DNA of 64,000 bases from Nocardioides pantholopis (GTDB lineage Bacteria > Actinomycetota > Actinomycetes > Propionibacteriales > Nocardioidaceae), in the NCBI RefSeq assembly GCF_003710085.1, contig NZ_CP033324.1, positions 620,001 to 684,000 on the forward strand, read 5' to 3'. Shown one piece after another: positions 8,258-17,590 of this stretch (positions are counted from its first letter, which is position 1; each line of letters begins with the position of its first letter). The notes under the pieces were generated by a model. That model saw only the letters and a program-made list of their open reading frames with translations. It ran no database searches and had not been told where the DNA came from. Both the position numbers and the translations under genes were made by a program.

Positions 8258-9321
8258 GCGAGAGCCCGCTCGATGTCTCCGACCCGCGCGGCGCCGCCGA
8301 CCGCGAGTCGACGACCCGCGCCGAGCGCGACGCGGTGGAGCAGGGCCGGGCCGGTGGTGCCGCGGCGCTGCTGCGCTCGGGCCTGGGCCGCAACCTCGGT
8401 CTCGTCGTCGCGCTGGTGCTGCTGTGCGCGGTCGGCGTCGCGACGGCGGGTGACCGCTTCGCCTCGACCGACAACGCGCTGACGATCCTGCGGCTCGCCG
8501 CGACGATCGGGGTCGTCAGCATCGGGATGACCTTCGTGATCACCGGCGGGGGCATCGACCTCTCGGTCGGCGCGATCCTCGCGCTCGCGTCGGTGTGGTC
8601 CACGACCCTGGCGACCCAGCAGATGGCCCAGGACACGCACTGGGTGGTCATGGTCGGCGCCGCGCTCGCGGTCGGGGCCGGCTGCGGGCTGGTCAACGGG
8701 CTGCTGATCGCGTACGGCGGGGTGGTGCCGTTCATCGCCACGCTGGCGATGCTGGCCAGCGCCCGCGGCCTGGCCGAGATCATCTCCGAGCGACGCACCC
8801 AGATCGTCGACGTCCCCGCCTTCACCGACGTCTTCACCAGCGAGATCCTCGGGATCCCGTTCATCGTCATCCTGTTCGTGGTGGTCGCGGCCCTGGGCTG
8901 GGTGCTGCTGAACCGGACCACGTTCGGGCGCCGGACGCTCGCCGTGGGCGGCAACCCCGAGGCCGCCCGGCTGGCTGGCATCAATGTGCGCCGCCACACC
9001 GTCTACCTCTACGTCCTGGTCGGCGTGTGCTGCGGGATCGCGGCGCTGATGATCATCTCCCGCACGACCACCGGCAGCGCCACGCACGGCCAGCTCTACG
9101 AGCTCGACGCGATCGCCGCCGTCGTCATCGGCGGGACCCTGCTCTCCGGTGGCCGCGGCACGATCGTCGGCACGGTCTTCGGCGTGCTGATCTTCACCAC
9201 GCTGACCAACGTCTTCACGCTCAACAACCGCTCCATCTCGGAGCAGTCGCTCCTCAAGGGAGCCATCATCGTCGCCGCCGTCCTGCTCCAGCAGCGGCTG
9301 GCGTCGCGCAGCAACACCTGA
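8254..9321 (+). CDS. Sugar ABC transporter permease (RbsC type)
   Basis: ATG 8254 overlaps the preceding stop by 4 bases; the product has 355 residues. After a polar, charged N-terminus of about 45 residues come roughly eight to ten hydrophobic helices. The family-typical segment TFVITGGGIDLSVGAILAL is present, as is the C-terminal IGGTLLSGGRGTIVGTVFG loop that contacts the ATPase. The protein works as a dimer with the fused ATPase and the lipoprotein binding protein. Translation is probably coupled. Confidence 0.95.
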   Translation: MSESPLDVSDPRGAADRESTTRAERDAVEQGRAGGAAALLRSGLGRNLGLVVALVLLCAVGVATAGDRFASTDNALTILRLAATIGVVSIGMTFVITGGGIDLSVGAILALASVWSTTLATQQMAQDTHWVVMVGAALAVGAGCGLVNGLLIAYGGVVPFIATLAMLASARGLAEIISERRTQIVDVPAFTDVFTSEILGIPFIVILFVVVAALGWVLLNRTTFGRRTLAVGGNPEAARLAGINVRRHTVYLYVLVGVCCGIAALMIISRTTTGSATHGQLYELDAIAAVVIGGTLLSGGRGTIVGTVFGVLIFTTLTNVFTLNNRSISEQSLLKGAIIVAAVLLQQRLASRSNT

Positions 9322-9350
9322 TGCCCGACCCGAGTCCGAGGAGCACCCAG

Positions 9351-10403
9351 ATGTCCCTGAGTCGAACCACCACGAAGATCGCCGCCGGCCTGGCCGCCGG
9401 CACCACCGTCCTGGCCCTCGCGGCCTGCACCAGCAACGACTCGGGTGACGACGAGGACCTCGGCGGCGGCACGTCCGAGGCCGAGCAGGGGTCCAACGAC
9501 GAGGAGGGCGACACGGTGGTCATCGGCTTCTCCGCCCCCGCGGCCGACCACGGCTGGATGGGCTCGATCACCGAGTCCACCCGCAACGTCGCGGACCAGT
9601 ACGGGGACGTCGACCTGCGGGTCGCGGAGGGCACCAACGACGTCAACCTCCAGATCAGCCAGGTGGAGACCTTCATCAACGAGGGTGTCGACGCGATCGT
9701 GCTGCTGCCCTTCGACGGTGCGGCGATGACCCCGGTCGCGCTGCGGGCCATGGAGGCCGGGATCCCGGTGGTCAACGTCGACCGCGAGTTCGACGACCCG
9801 AACGCTGCCCGGGTGACAGTGCTCGGCGACAACTACGGCATGGGTGTCTCGGCCGGCACCTACATCTGCGAGCAGCTCGGCGACGACCCGGACGCGGTGG
9901 TGGCCGAGATCGCCGGCATCGACTCGCTGCCGCTCACCCAGGACCGCAGCCAGGGCTTCGAGGACTCGCTGTCCGAGTGCGGGCTGAAGGTGAGCAACCG
10001 GGTCGCGGCGGACTTCACCGTCGAGGGCGGCGAGGAGGCCGCGGCCAACCTGCTCCAGGCGGCGCCGCGCATCGACGCGCTGTGGAACCACGACGACGAC
10101 CAGGGCGTCGGCGTGCTCGCCGCGATCGAGAACGCCGGGCGCGACGAGCTCTTCATGGTCGGCGGCGCCGGGTCGGCGAACGCGATGCGGGCGATCCAGG
10201 ACGGCGACAGCGTCCTGCAGGCCACTGTCATCTACCCCTCCACCCAGGGCGCCGACGGGGTCAAGCTGGCCCGGCTGCTGGTCCAGCAGAAGGCGCTCGG
10301 GGACCTCGTCGAGGTCGAGGTGCCGCGCACCATCCAGCTCTACGCGCCGGTGGTCACCTCCGAGAACGTGGACCAGTTCATCGACACGGCCTTCGAGTCC
10401 TGA
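9351..10403 (+). CDS. Sugar ABC transporter substrate-binding lipoprotein
   Basis: ATG 9351 follows GAGGAG at a good distance; another in-frame ATG at 9321 overlaps the permease stop but lacks a good site. The 350-residue product begins with a lipoprotein signal ending LALAAC (Cys lipidation site about residue 26) and an acidic Gly/Ser linker. The rest is a type I periplasmic binding protein fold: VIGFSAPAADHGWMG, a VDAIVLLPFD strand, VNVDREF and a LWNHDDDQGVG segment. It captures the sugar for the RbsC/RbsA-type subunits just upstream. The Gfo/Idh/MocA dehydrogenase begins 10 bases later. Confidence 0.95.
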   Translation: MSLSRTTTKIAAGLAAGTTVLALAACTSNDSGDDEDLGGGTSEAEQGSNDEEGDTVVIGFSAPAADHGWMGSITESTRNVADQYGDVDLRVAEGTNDVNLQISQVETFINEGVDAIVLLPFDGAAMTPVALRAMEAGIPVVNVDREFDDPNAARVTVLGDNYGMGVSAGTYICEQLGDDPDAVVAEIAGIDSLPLTQDRSQGFEDSLSECGLKVSNRVAADFTVEGGEEAAANLLQAAPRIDALWNHDDDQGVGVLAAIENAGRDELFMVGGAGSANAMRAIQDGDSVLQATVIYPSTQGADGVKLARLLVQQKALGDLVEVEVPRTIQLYAPVVTSENVDQFIDTAFES

Positions 10404-10412
10404 GGGGCGACG

Positions 10413-11591
10413 TTGACCTCCCAGCATCCCCCGCTGGCGGTGGCGATGATCGGCCACGCCTTCATGGGCGCCGCCCACAGCCAGGCGTGGCGCAGCGCGC
10501 CGCGGTTCTTCGACCTGCCGCTGGACCCGGTGATGGCGCTGGTCTGCGGCCGGGACGCCGGCCGGGCCGCCGACGCCGCGACCCGGCTCGGCTGGGCGGC
10601 CAGCGAGTCCGACTGGCGCCGCGCCGTGACCCGCGAGGACATCGACCTCGTGGACATCTGCACGCCCGGTGACTCCCACGCCGAGATCGCGGTGGCGGCG
10701 CTGGAGGCCGGCAAGCACGTGCTGTGCGAGAAGCCGTTGGCCAACACCGTGGCCGAGGCGGAGGAGATGGCGGCGGCCGCCGAGCGCGCGGCCGCGCACG
10801 GCGTACGCACGATGGTGGGGTTCACCTATCGCCGGGTGCCGGCAGTCGCCCTGGCCCGGCAGCTGGTCGCGGCGGGGCGGATCGGGGAGCTGCGGCACGT
10901 GCGTGCGCAGTACCTCCAGGACTGGATCGCCGACCCCGAGGCGCCGCTGACCTGGCGGCTGGACAAGGAGCGGGCCGGCTCGGGGGCGCTCGGCGACATC
11001 GGGGCGCACGTGATCGACCTGGCCCAGCACATCGCGGGCGACCGCATCCTCGAGGTCTCCGGCCAGCTCGACACCTTCGTCAAGGAGCGGCCGCTGCTCG
11101 CGGCCGGCGGGGTGGGGCTGTCCGGGACGGCGGCGGCCGAGCGGGGCCCGGTCACCGTGGACGACGCGGCCGCGTTCGTCGCCCGGTTCGCCGGTGGCGC
11201 CCTCGGGGTCTTCGAGGCGACCAGGTTCGCCACCGGCCGGAAGAACGCCATCCGGGTCGAGCTCAACGGGTCCCGCGGCAGCCTTGCCTTCGACTTCGAG
11301 GACATGAACGTGCTCACGTTCTACGACGCCGAGGAGCCCGCCGAGACCGCCGGCTTCCGGCGGATCCTGGTCACCGAGGCCGCGCACCCCTACGTGGCGG
11401 CCTGGTGGCCGCCCGGCCACGGCCTGGGCTACGAGCACGCCTTCACCCACCAGGTCGTCGACCTGGTCCGGGCCCTCGGGGCGGGCGTCGACCCCGACCC
11501 GACGTTCGCCGACGGCCTCCAGGTCCAGCGCGTGCTCGCCGCCGTGGAGACCAGCTCCGACACCCGGCGCTGGCAGGAGATCCCGGCCTAG
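10413..11591 (+). CDS. Gfo/Idh/MocA-family NAD(P)-dependent sugar or polyol dehydrogenase
   Basis: TTG 10413 gives 392 residues; ATG 10446 is an alternative start. The N-terminal Rossmann fold shows the family pattern: [11 protein letters not shown], then [31 protein letters not shown] with the conserved EKP lysine. The C-terminal alpha/beta domain has [12 protein letters not shown], with the catalytic Asp and His. These enzymes oxidise or reduce sugars, inositols or their derivatives. Clustering with the ABC importer and two TIM-barrel isomerase/epimerases suggests it oxidises the imported compound. Candidate substrates include an inositol or a glycoside oxidised at C3, but this is inference. 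Confidence 0.92.
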   Translation: MTSQHPPLAVAMIGHAFMGAAHSQAWRSAPRFFDLPLDPVMALVCGRDAGRAADAATRLGWAASESDWRRAVTREDIDLVDICTPGDSHAEIAVAALEAGKHVLCEKPLANTVAEAEEMAAAAERAAAHGVRTMVGFTYRRVPAVALARQLVAAGRIGELRHVRAQYLQDWIADPEAPLTWRLDKERAGSGALGDIGAHVIDLAQHIAGDRILEVSGQLDTFVKERPLLAAGGVGLSGTAAAERGPVTVDDAAAFVARFAGGALGVFEATRFATGRKNAIRVELNGSRGSLAFDFEDMNVLTFYDAEEPAETAGFRRILVTEAAHPYVAAWWPPGHGLGYEHAFTHQVVDLVRALGAGVDPDPTFADGLQVQRVLAAVETSSDTRRWQEIPA

Positions 11592-11613
11592 CGCCGGGCA
11601 GGAAGGAACCACG

Positions 11614-12621
11614 ATGCCCCGCCCGATCACGCTGTTCACCGGCCAGTGGGCCGACCTGCCCTTCGACGAGGTGGCCCGGCTCGCCTCCGAGTGGGGGTAC
11701 GACGGCCTGGAGATCGCCTGCTGGGGCGACCACCTCGACCCGTGGCTCGCCGCCGAGGACGACGGCTACGTGCGCGCGAAGCTCGACGTCCTGGAGAAGT
11801 ACGGCCTGCGGGTCTTCGCGATCTCCAACCACCTCAAGGGCCAGGCGGTCTGCGACGACCCGATCGACGCCCGCCACCAGGCGATGCTGCCGGCCCGGAT
11901 CTGGGGCGACGGCGACGCCGAGGGGGTGCGCCAGCGGGCGGCGGAGGAGATGCGGATGACGGCGCGGGCCGCGCAGCGGCTCGGGGTGGACACGGTCGTG
12001 GGGTTCACCGGCTCCTCGATCTGGAAGTACGTCGCGATGTTCCCGCCGGCGACCGAGGAGATGGTGGCCGCCGGGTACCGCGACTTCGCCGACCGGTGGC
12101 ACCCGATCCTCGACGTCTTCGACGAGTGCGGCGTCCGGTTCGCCCACGAGGTGCACCCTTCGGAGATCGCCTACGACTACTGGACCACCCACGCGGCGAT
12201 GGAGGCGATCGGGCACCGCCCGGCGTTCGGGCTGAACTGGGACCCCAGCCACTTCGTCTGGCAGGACCTGGACCCGGTCGGCTTCCTGTGGGACTTCCGG
12301 GACCGGATCTACCACGTCGACTGCAAGGACGCGAAGCGCCAGACCGGCAACGGCCGCAACGGGCGGCTGGGCTCGCACCTGCCGTGGGCCGATCCGCGCC
12401 GGGGCTGGGACTTCGTCTCCACCGGCCACGGCGACGTGCCCTGGGAGCAGTGCTTCCGGATGCTGAACACGATCGGCTACGCCGGCCCGATCTCCGTGGA
12501 GTGGGAGGACGCCGGCATGGACCGGCTGGTCGGCGCCCCCGAGGCGCTCGCGCTGGTGCGCCGCCTCGCCTTCGACGCCCCCGCGGCGGCCTTCGACGCG
12601 GCGTTCGCCACCGACGACTGA
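11614..12621 (+). CDS. Sugar phosphate isomerase/epimerase-family TIM barrel (cytoplasmic)
   Basis: A 335-residue xylose isomerase-like TIM barrel, with ATG 11614 after AGGAAGG. Metal-site residues are visible as EVHPSE (Glu), NWDPSH (Asp and His), YHVDCKD and the terminal VEWED (Glu). Such proteins isomerise, epimerise or dehydrate keto sugars and inosose with a divalent cation. It has no signal peptide, so it acts in the cytoplasm. It is the sixth gene of the carbohydrate operon, 22 bases after the Gfo/Idh/MocA gene, and presumably takes that enzyme's keto product. Confidence 0.9.
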   Translation: MPRPITLFTGQWADLPFDEVARLASEWGYDGLEIACWGDHLDPWLAAEDDGYVRAKLDVLEKYGLRVFAISNHLKGQAVCDDPIDARHQAMLPARIWGDGDAEGVRQRAAEEMRMTARAAQRLGVDTVVGFTGSSIWKYVAMFPPATEEMVAAGYRDFADRWHPILDVFDECGVRFAHEVHPSEIAYDYWTTHAAMEAIGHRPAFGLNWDPSHFVWQDLDPVGFLWDFRDRIYHVDCKDAKRQTGNGRNGRLGSHLPWADPRRGWDFVSTGHGDVPWEQCFRMLNTIGYAGPISVEWEDAGMDRLVGAPEALALVRRLAFDAPAAAFDAAFATDD

Positions 12622-12674
12622 CCCACCGCCCGGGCCGCCCGGCCCGGGGGACCACTGCGGGAAGGACGAGGATC

Positions 12675-13649
12675 ATGTGCTTCGGTCACGACGGCGAGGG
12701 CGCGCTGCGCCGGTCACTGGAGGAGAAGGGCGCGAGCCGGCGGACGCTGTTCCGCGGGGCGGCGCTGGGAGCGGCGGGCGTGGCAGCGGTCGGGTCGGGG
12801 CTGGTGCAGCCGGCCGCCGCCGGCGACCGGCACCCCGGACCGGACCGGCACGGCCAGCACGGGCGGCGCCGCGGCGTACCCCACGACCGGGTCAGCATCC
12901 AGCTCTACACGCTGCGCGCCGCCCTCGGCGGGGACCCGGGCTTCGACGTGGTGCTGGAGCGGCTCGCCCAGTACGGCTACGAGCGGGTGGAGCTGGCCGG
13001 CTACTACGGCCGCACGGCCGCCGCGCTGCGGGACTTCCTCGACGGGCTCGGGATCCGGGCGACGTCGAGCCACGACGGCATCAGCGCGGACCGCACCGCG
13101 CTGCGGACCAAGCTGGAGAACGCCGTGACGCTCGGGCAGCGCTACGTCGTCGTGCCCTACCTCGCGTCGAGCAGCCTGGCCGACTGGCAGCGCTGGGCCG
13201 ACCAGATGAACGCGGAGGCGCAGCTGGCCAGGCGGTACGGCCTGCGCTACGGCTACCACAACCACGCCCACGAGTTCACGACCGACCTGGGCGGCGGCGT
13301 GACGCCGTGGGAGGTGCTCACCGAGCGGCTCGACCCGCGCCTGGTCCACCTCGAGGTCGACCTGTACTGGGCCTACACCGGCGGCGTCGGGGTGGGGGCG
13401 GCGGACCCGGACCGGTTCGCGATCGACGTGGTCCGGCAGGCCCCGCAGCGGGTGCTCCAGTTCCACGTCAAGGACCGCGACGCCGCGACCGGCGACATGG
13501 CCGACCTCGGGACCGGGGTCATCGACTTCCCGCGGATCTTCGGGGCGCACCGGGTCGAGGAGTACATCGTCGAGAACGACACCCCCGACGTCACGCCGCT
13601 CACCAGCGCCGCCGTCGGGCACCTCTACCTCGACCACGTGCGCTGGTGA
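12675..13649 (+). CDS. Tat-exported sugar phosphate isomerase/epimerase-family TIM barrel
   Basis: ATG 12675 follows GGAAGGACGAGG and gives 324 residues. The N-terminus carries a twin-arginine signal, SRRTLFRG (Arg at about residues 22-23), a hydrophobic stretch and an AAAG cleavage area. The mature part is a xylose isomerase-like TIM barrel with HNHAHEF, HLEVDLYW, QFHVKDRD and the closing EEYIVEND, supplying the expected metal ligands. Export of this fold is unlike its cytoplasmic neighbour and suggests action on a sugar derivative outside the membrane, for example a keto-glycoside before uptake. The Tat route implies folding, probably with metal, before export. It is the last gene of the operon. 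Confidence 0.88.
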   Translation: MCFGHDGEGALRRSLEEKGASRRTLFRGAALGAAGVAAVGSGLVQPAAAGDRHPGPDRHGQHGRRRGVPHDRVSIQLYTLRAALGGDPGFDVVLERLAQYGYERVELAGYYGRTAAALRDFLDGLGIRATSSHDGISADRTALRTKLENAVTLGQRYVVVPYLASSSLADWQRWADQMNAEAQLARRYGLRYGYHNHAHEFTTDLGGGVTPWEVLTERLDPRLVHLEVDLYWAYTGGVGVGAADPDRFAIDVVRQAPQRVLQFHVKDRDAATGDMADLGTGVIDFPRIFGAHRVEEYIVENDTPDVTPLTSAAVGHLYLDHVRW

Positions 13650-13706
13650 TCACTCCCCTGTGAGTCCGGGCGGCCGGCGGGGGGTGGTCACGGTTAGGGT
13701 TCTGCG

Positions 13707-15683
13707 GTGCCTGAGACCCCCCGTGTGACCGAGCTGCTCGCCACCGCGGTCTCCGCGCTGGGCGGCCAGGAGCGGGCCGGCCAGGTCCAGATGGCCCAGG
13801 AGGTCGCGGCGGCGATGGCCGACGAGCGGCACCTGCTGGTCCAGGCCGGCACCGGCACCGGCAAGTCCCTGGGCTACCTCGTCCCGAGCCTGCTGCACGG
13901 GGAGCGGGTCGTCGTCGCGACGGCCACGCTCGCCCTGCAGCACCAGCTGGTCGAGCGCGACCTGCCCCGGCTCACCGAGGCGCTAGCCGGGCACCGCGGC
14001 GTCGACACGTCGTACGCCGTGCTCAAGGGCCGCTCCAACTACGCCTGCCTGCACCGCGTCCGCGAGGGCGTCCCCGACGACCAGGGCGCGCTGGTGCAGA
14101 TGCCCGAGGGCTCGATGGGCGCGAAGATCCTCGAGCTGCGCGCCTGGGCGGAGAAGGAGGCCGAGGACGCCGGCAGCGGCGAGCGCGACAACGCGCCGCG
14201 CCACACCGACCGGGAGTGGCGCCAGGTCAGCGTCAACCACCGCGAGTGCCTCGGCGCGGCCAAGTGCCCCTTCGGCCAGGAGTGCTTCGCCGAGCTGGCC
14301 AAGGAGAAGGCGCACCGCTCGCACCTGGTCGTCACCAACCACTCGCTGCTGGCCATCGACGCCATCGAGGGCGTGCCGATGATCCCCGACTACGACGTCG
14401 TGGTCATCGACGAGGCCCACGAGCTGACCGCCCGGGTCACCCAGGCCGCCACCGACGAGCTGTGGGCAGCGGAGGTCGAGCGGGCCGCGCGGCGCTCCCA
14501 GCGCCACGTCGACGGCAGCGAGGCCGACGACCTCGCCGACGCCGCGGACGCCCTGCGCGCCGCGGTCGCCGAGGGGCGCCCGGGTCGGTTCGAGACCATC
14601 CCGGCCGATCTCCACGACGCGCTGGTGCTGGTCCGCGACGCCGCGCGCGCCTGCATCTCGGCGTACCCCAAGGGCGACAAGGACGGCGACCCCGACCCCG
14701 GCCGCACCCAGGCCCGCGGCTCCGTGCAGGAGGTCTTCACGACCGCCGAGCGGATGGCGGCCGCCTCCGAGCACGACGTGCTGTGGCTCAACGAGGGCAC
14801 CGAGCGGATGCCGCCGCGGCTGTGTGTGGCGCCGCTGCAGGTGTGGGGGCAGATGCGCGACAAGCTGCTCACCGAGAAGACAGTCGTGTTCACCTCCGCG
14901 ACCCTGATGCTCGGCGGCGACTTCAGCTCGGTCGCCACGAGCGTGGGTCTGAAGCCGTCCGAGCGGGTCCTCGACGGCGGCACCCCGAGCGGGGAGGGCC
15001 TGCACTGGCGGGGCATCGACGTCGGATCGCCGTTCGACTACGGCCAGCAGGGCATCCTCTACGTCGCCCGGCACCTGCCGCCGCCGGGTCGCGACGGTCT
15101 CGGTGCGGCCCAGCTCGACGAGATCGCCGAGCTCATCGACGCCGCCGACGGCCGGACCCTGGGGCTGTTCTCCTCCCGCCGGGCGGCCGAGGCTGCCGCT
15201 GAGGCGATCCGCGAGCGGCTGCCGCACCTGACCACGCTCGCGCAGGGCGACGCCCAGCTGCCCGAGCTGGCCCGGCAGTTCGTGGAGGACCCGCACACCT
15301 GCCTGTTCGGCACGCTCTCGCTGTGGCAGGGGCTCGACGTCCCCGGCGACACCTGCCAGCTCGTGCTCATCGACCGGATCCCGTTCCCGCGCCCCGACGA
15401 CCCGCTGATGTCGGCGCGCCAGAAGGCCGCCGACAAGGCCGGCGGCAACGGCTTCATGCAGGTCGCCGCCACTCACGCGGCCCTGCTGATGGCGCAGGGC
15501 GCCGGCCGCCTGATCCGCACCACCACCGACCGCGGGGTCGTGGCGGTGCTCGACCCGCGCCTGGCCACCGCCCGGTACGGCGGCTTCCTCAAGGCCAGCC
15601 TGCCGACGATGTGGACCACCAGCGACCCGGCGATCGTGCGCCAGGCGCTGCAGCGCCTGAGCGCGACCGCGAAGACGGGCTGA
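13707..15683 (+). CDS. DinG/XPD-type ATP-dependent DNA helicase
   Basis: A 658-residue superfamily 2 helicase starting at GTG 13707. Motif I is AGTGTGKS, and the DEAH box is VVIDEAHE. Four cysteines at residues 114, 181, 187 and 193 between motifs I and II match the [4Fe-4S] pin of XPD/DinG helicases. C-terminal motifs include a DRIPFPRP block and GAGRLIR. DinG unwinds 5'-3' and helps resolve R-loops and damaged forks, and it is LexA-regulated in E. coli. Here it converges on lexA, but I see no LexA box at its own start. Its terminator is shared with lexA. Confidence 0.93.
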   Translation: MPETPRVTELLATAVSALGGQERAGQVQMAQEVAAAMADERHLLVQAGTGTGKSLGYLVPSLLHGERVVVATATLALQHQLVERDLPRLTEALAGHRGVDTSYAVLKGRSNYACLHRVREGVPDDQGALVQMPEGSMGAKILELRAWAEKEAEDAGSGERDNAPRHTDREWRQVSVNHRECLGAAKCPFGQECFAELAKEKAHRSHLVVTNHSLLAIDAIEGVPMIPDYDVVVIDEAHELTARVTQAATDELWAAEVERAARRSQRHVDGSEADDLADAADALRAAVAEGRPGRFETIPADLHDALVLVRDAARACISAYPKGDKDGDPDPGRTQARGSVQEVFTTAERMAAASEHDVLWLNEGTERMPPRLCVAPLQVWGQMRDKLLTEKTVVFTSATLMLGGDFSSVATSVGLKPSERVLDGGTPSGEGLHWRGIDVGSPFDYGQQGILYVARHLPPPGRDGLGAAQLDEIAELIDAADGRTLGLFSSRRAAEAAAEAIRERLPHLTTLAQGDAQLPELARQFVEDPHTCLFGTLSLWQGLDVPGDTCQLVLIDRIPFPRPDDPLMSARQKAADKAGGNGFMQVAATHAALLMAQGAGRLIRTTTDRGVVAVLDPRLATARYGGFLKASLPTMWTTSDPAIVRQALQRLSATAKTG

Positions 15684-15696
15684 GCCGCACGCACGA

Positions 15697-15731
15697 GCGC
15701 CCCCGCCCGGCCGGAGCCGGAACGGGGGCGC
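15697..15731. terminator. Bidirectional terminator between dinG-like gene and lexA
   Basis: GCGCCCCCG at 15697-15705 pairs perfectly with CGGGGGCGC at 15723-15731, and inner bases CCGG/CCGG can extend the stem. It lies between the stops of two convergent genes. Confidence 0.75.
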
Positions 15732-15747
15732 GTTAGGTGCGCGAGGG

Positions 15748-16470
15748 TCAGAGGCTGCGCAGCACCGCGGTGACCTTGCCGAGGATGGTCGCGTGGGTGC
15801 CGTCGATCGGCTGGTACGCCTCGTTGTGGGGGAGCAGCCAGACCTGGCCGTCCTTGCGCTGGAAGGTCTTCACGGTGGCCTCGCCGTCGATCATCGCGGC
15901 CACGATCTCGCCGTTCTCGCAGGTGGGCTGCTGGCGGATCACGACGTAGTCGCCGTTGCAGATGGCCGCGTCGACCATCGAGTCGCCGGAGACCTCGAGC
16001 AGGAAGAGCTGGCCGTCGCCGACGAGCTGGCGGGGCAGCGGGAAGACGTCCTCGACCCGCTCCTCGGCCAGGATCGGGCCGCCGGCGGCGATCCGGCCCA
16101 CGACGGGGACGTAGGTGGCCTCCGGCCGGGTGTCGCCGACGCCGGTCTCGTCCACGCCGCTGTCGTCGGCCGAGGACATCGCCCGGCGCGCCGCCATCAC
16201 CTCGGGGAGGAAGACCTCGAGGGCGCGGGGACGGTTCGGGTCGCGCTTGAGGTAGCCCTTCTCCTCGAGCACCTTCAGCTGGTGGGCCACGCTGGAGGAG
16301 CTGGTCAGGCCCACGGCGTTGCCGATCTCGCGCATGCTCGGCGGATAGCCGCGCTTCTCGATGCAGTCCTTGATGTGGGCCAGCACCCGCTGCTGGCGCG
16401 GAGTCAGGCCGGTGGCGTCGGCGGGCCCGTCGGGGAGCTCGGCGACCGTGTCGCTCTTCTTCCTGGTCAT
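15748..16470 (-). CDS. lexA: SOS repressor LexA
   Basis: A 240-residue LexA. The N-terminal winged helix has [19 protein letters not shown]. The autocleavage site is Ala129-Gly130 in GRIAAGG, with nucleophile Ser164 in SGDSM and general base Lys201 in ATVKTF. RecA filaments trigger self-cleavage and de-repress SOS genes. A LexA box lies 79-94 bases before the start, so it represses itself. In related actinobacteria lexA is usually divergent from a small LysM gene; here that gene is about 4.4 kb away, beyond the LysR/penicillin-binding-protein cassette. Confidence 0.98.
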   Translation of the reverse strand: MTRKKSDTVAELPDGPADATGLTPRQQRVLAHIKDCIEKRGYPPSMREIGNAVGLTSSSSVAHQLKVLEEKGYLKRDPNRPRALEVFLPEVMAARRAMSSADDSGVDETGVGDTRPEATYVPVVGRIAAGGPILAEERVEDVFPLPRQLVGDGQLFLLEVSGDSMVDAAICNGDYVVIRQQPTCENGEIVAAMIDGEATVKTFQRKDGQVWLLPHNEAYQPIDGTHATILGKVTAVLRSL

Positions 16471-16548
16471 GTGTGCCTTCCCGCAGTGCGTGCCGCGCCC
16501 GGGCCACCCGGGTGCGTGTGCCCACGCTAGCCCCGGAGGGCCGCGGGT

Positions 16549-16564
16549 TCAAACATCTGTTCGA
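16549..16564. promoter_or_regulatory. LexA (SOS) box upstream of lexA
   Basis: TCAAACATCTGTTCGA matches the actinobacterial TCGAAC-N4-GTTCGA consensus with one mismatch. The dyad is extended by flanking bases CCGCG...CGCG. Position relative to lexA fits autorepression. Confidence 0.88.
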
Positions 16565-16681
16565 ACCGCGTGTCGCGGCCACCCCCCTGCAGCGCGACCC
16601 GGCACGCGACGCGCGTGGCCGGGTCCGAACGGCGAAAGCGTCGCCACCGACCGTCCGACCCAAGCGCCGCCCCCAGGACGG

Positions 16682-17590
16682 TCAGTGACGAAGATGGTCG
16701 CGCAGCCGACGGGCGACCCGAGCCATGGTCGCCTCGGCGACGTGCTGGATCCCCGCGGAGACCCGGGAGGCCGTCAGTGCCGCCACGGCGTAGCGGTCGC
16801 CGTCGGCGTGCTCGACCACGCCGATCTCATGGCGGTGGTTGAGCAGCGTCCCGGTCTTCGACGACCAGGTGGTCGCGTCGGAAGCGAAGTCGGGCCAGAG
16901 TCGCTGTCGCGCCACGACGTGCTGCCCCATGAGCTCGCGGACTCGCGCGGAGACCTCAGGGACGACGGGGCCCGGCGTGGTCCACAGCACCTCGAGCAGG
17001 TCGACGCAGGCACGAGCAGTGCCGGAATTGGCGCGGGCGCTGTCCAGCTGGCGCACGCGGTGGCCGCCGCTCGGCGTTCCGCCGTGCGCTGCCAGCGTCT
17101 GCGCGAGCTGCGGTGTCTGCACCAAGGCCTCGGCAGGCGTCTCGGTGAGGTCGGAGAGTCGATGACGCAGGGTCAGGTCCGTGATCCCTAGCCCACGGAC
17201 GTAGTGCGTCACGTGCGCGGGACTCACCAGGTCGAAGAGTGCATCAGCGGCCACGTTGTCGCTCAGGCACGTGCTGAGGTAGACGACGTCTGCGAGCGCG
17301 ATGGTGGCCGGAAACCGGAACCGGGTGAGCCCCGCCGGTCCGATCTCGCGACTTCCTCGCCCAGCCAGGCGCAGCTGCCTTCCCTCACTCAGCTCGCCCG
17401 AGGCAACCCGGTCGAGCACGGCTGCGGCCAACGGCACCTTGACCAACGACGCGAGCGGCACCACGGCGTCGGGATCGATCCCGATCTCCTCCCCGGAGTC
17501 GAGATCGCGCACCAGGAACCAGCCGGTGAGGCCGGCGGCGTCCAATTCGGCCCTGAGATCGCGCAGCAGCCGTACGGTGCCCGAGGTCAT
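16682..17590 (-). CDS. Leaderless penicillin-recognising (class A beta-lactamase-fold) protein, BlaB-like
   Basis: A 302-residue protein with the three penicillin-recognising motifs: SLVK at 48-51, SDN at 110-112 and KTG at 245-247. There is no signal peptide or membrane helix at the N-terminus (MTSGTVRLLRDLRAE), whereas working class A beta-lactamases are exported. The deacylating Glu-x-x-x-Asn of the omega loop is not evident; the region reads DLTETPAEAL. Its ATG overlaps the stop of the LysR gene by 4 bases, so the two are co-translated. In Streptomyces cacaoi a LysR gene (blaA) and an intracellular, beta-lactamase-like blaB jointly control a beta-lactamase. This pair has the same order. 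I infer a cytoplasmic sensor or co-regulator, though a cytoplasmic serine hydrolase remains possible. Codon use is less GC-extreme than in neighbours. Confidence 0.8.
   Translation of the reverse strand: MTSGTVRLLRDLRAELDAAGLTGWFLVRDLDSGEEIGIDPDAVVPLASLVKVPLAAAVLDRVASGELSEGRQLRLAGRGSREIGPAGLTRFRFPATIALADVVYLSTCLSDNVAADALFDLVSPAHVTHYVRGLGITDLTLRHRLSDLTETPAEALVQTPQLAQTLAAHGGTPSGGHRVRQLDSARANSGTARACVDLLEVLWTTPGPVVPEVSARVRELMGQHVVARQRLWPDFASDATTWSSKTGTLLNHRHEIGVVEHADGDRYAVAALTASRVSAGIQHVAEATMARVARRLRDHLRH

Noticed and set aside
16682..17590. Ordinary secreted class A beta-lactamase
   Set aside because: No signal peptide, no clear Glu-x-x-x-Asn motif, and 4-base overlap with a LysR gene point to a BlaB-like intracellular protein, though hydrolytic activity is not excluded.
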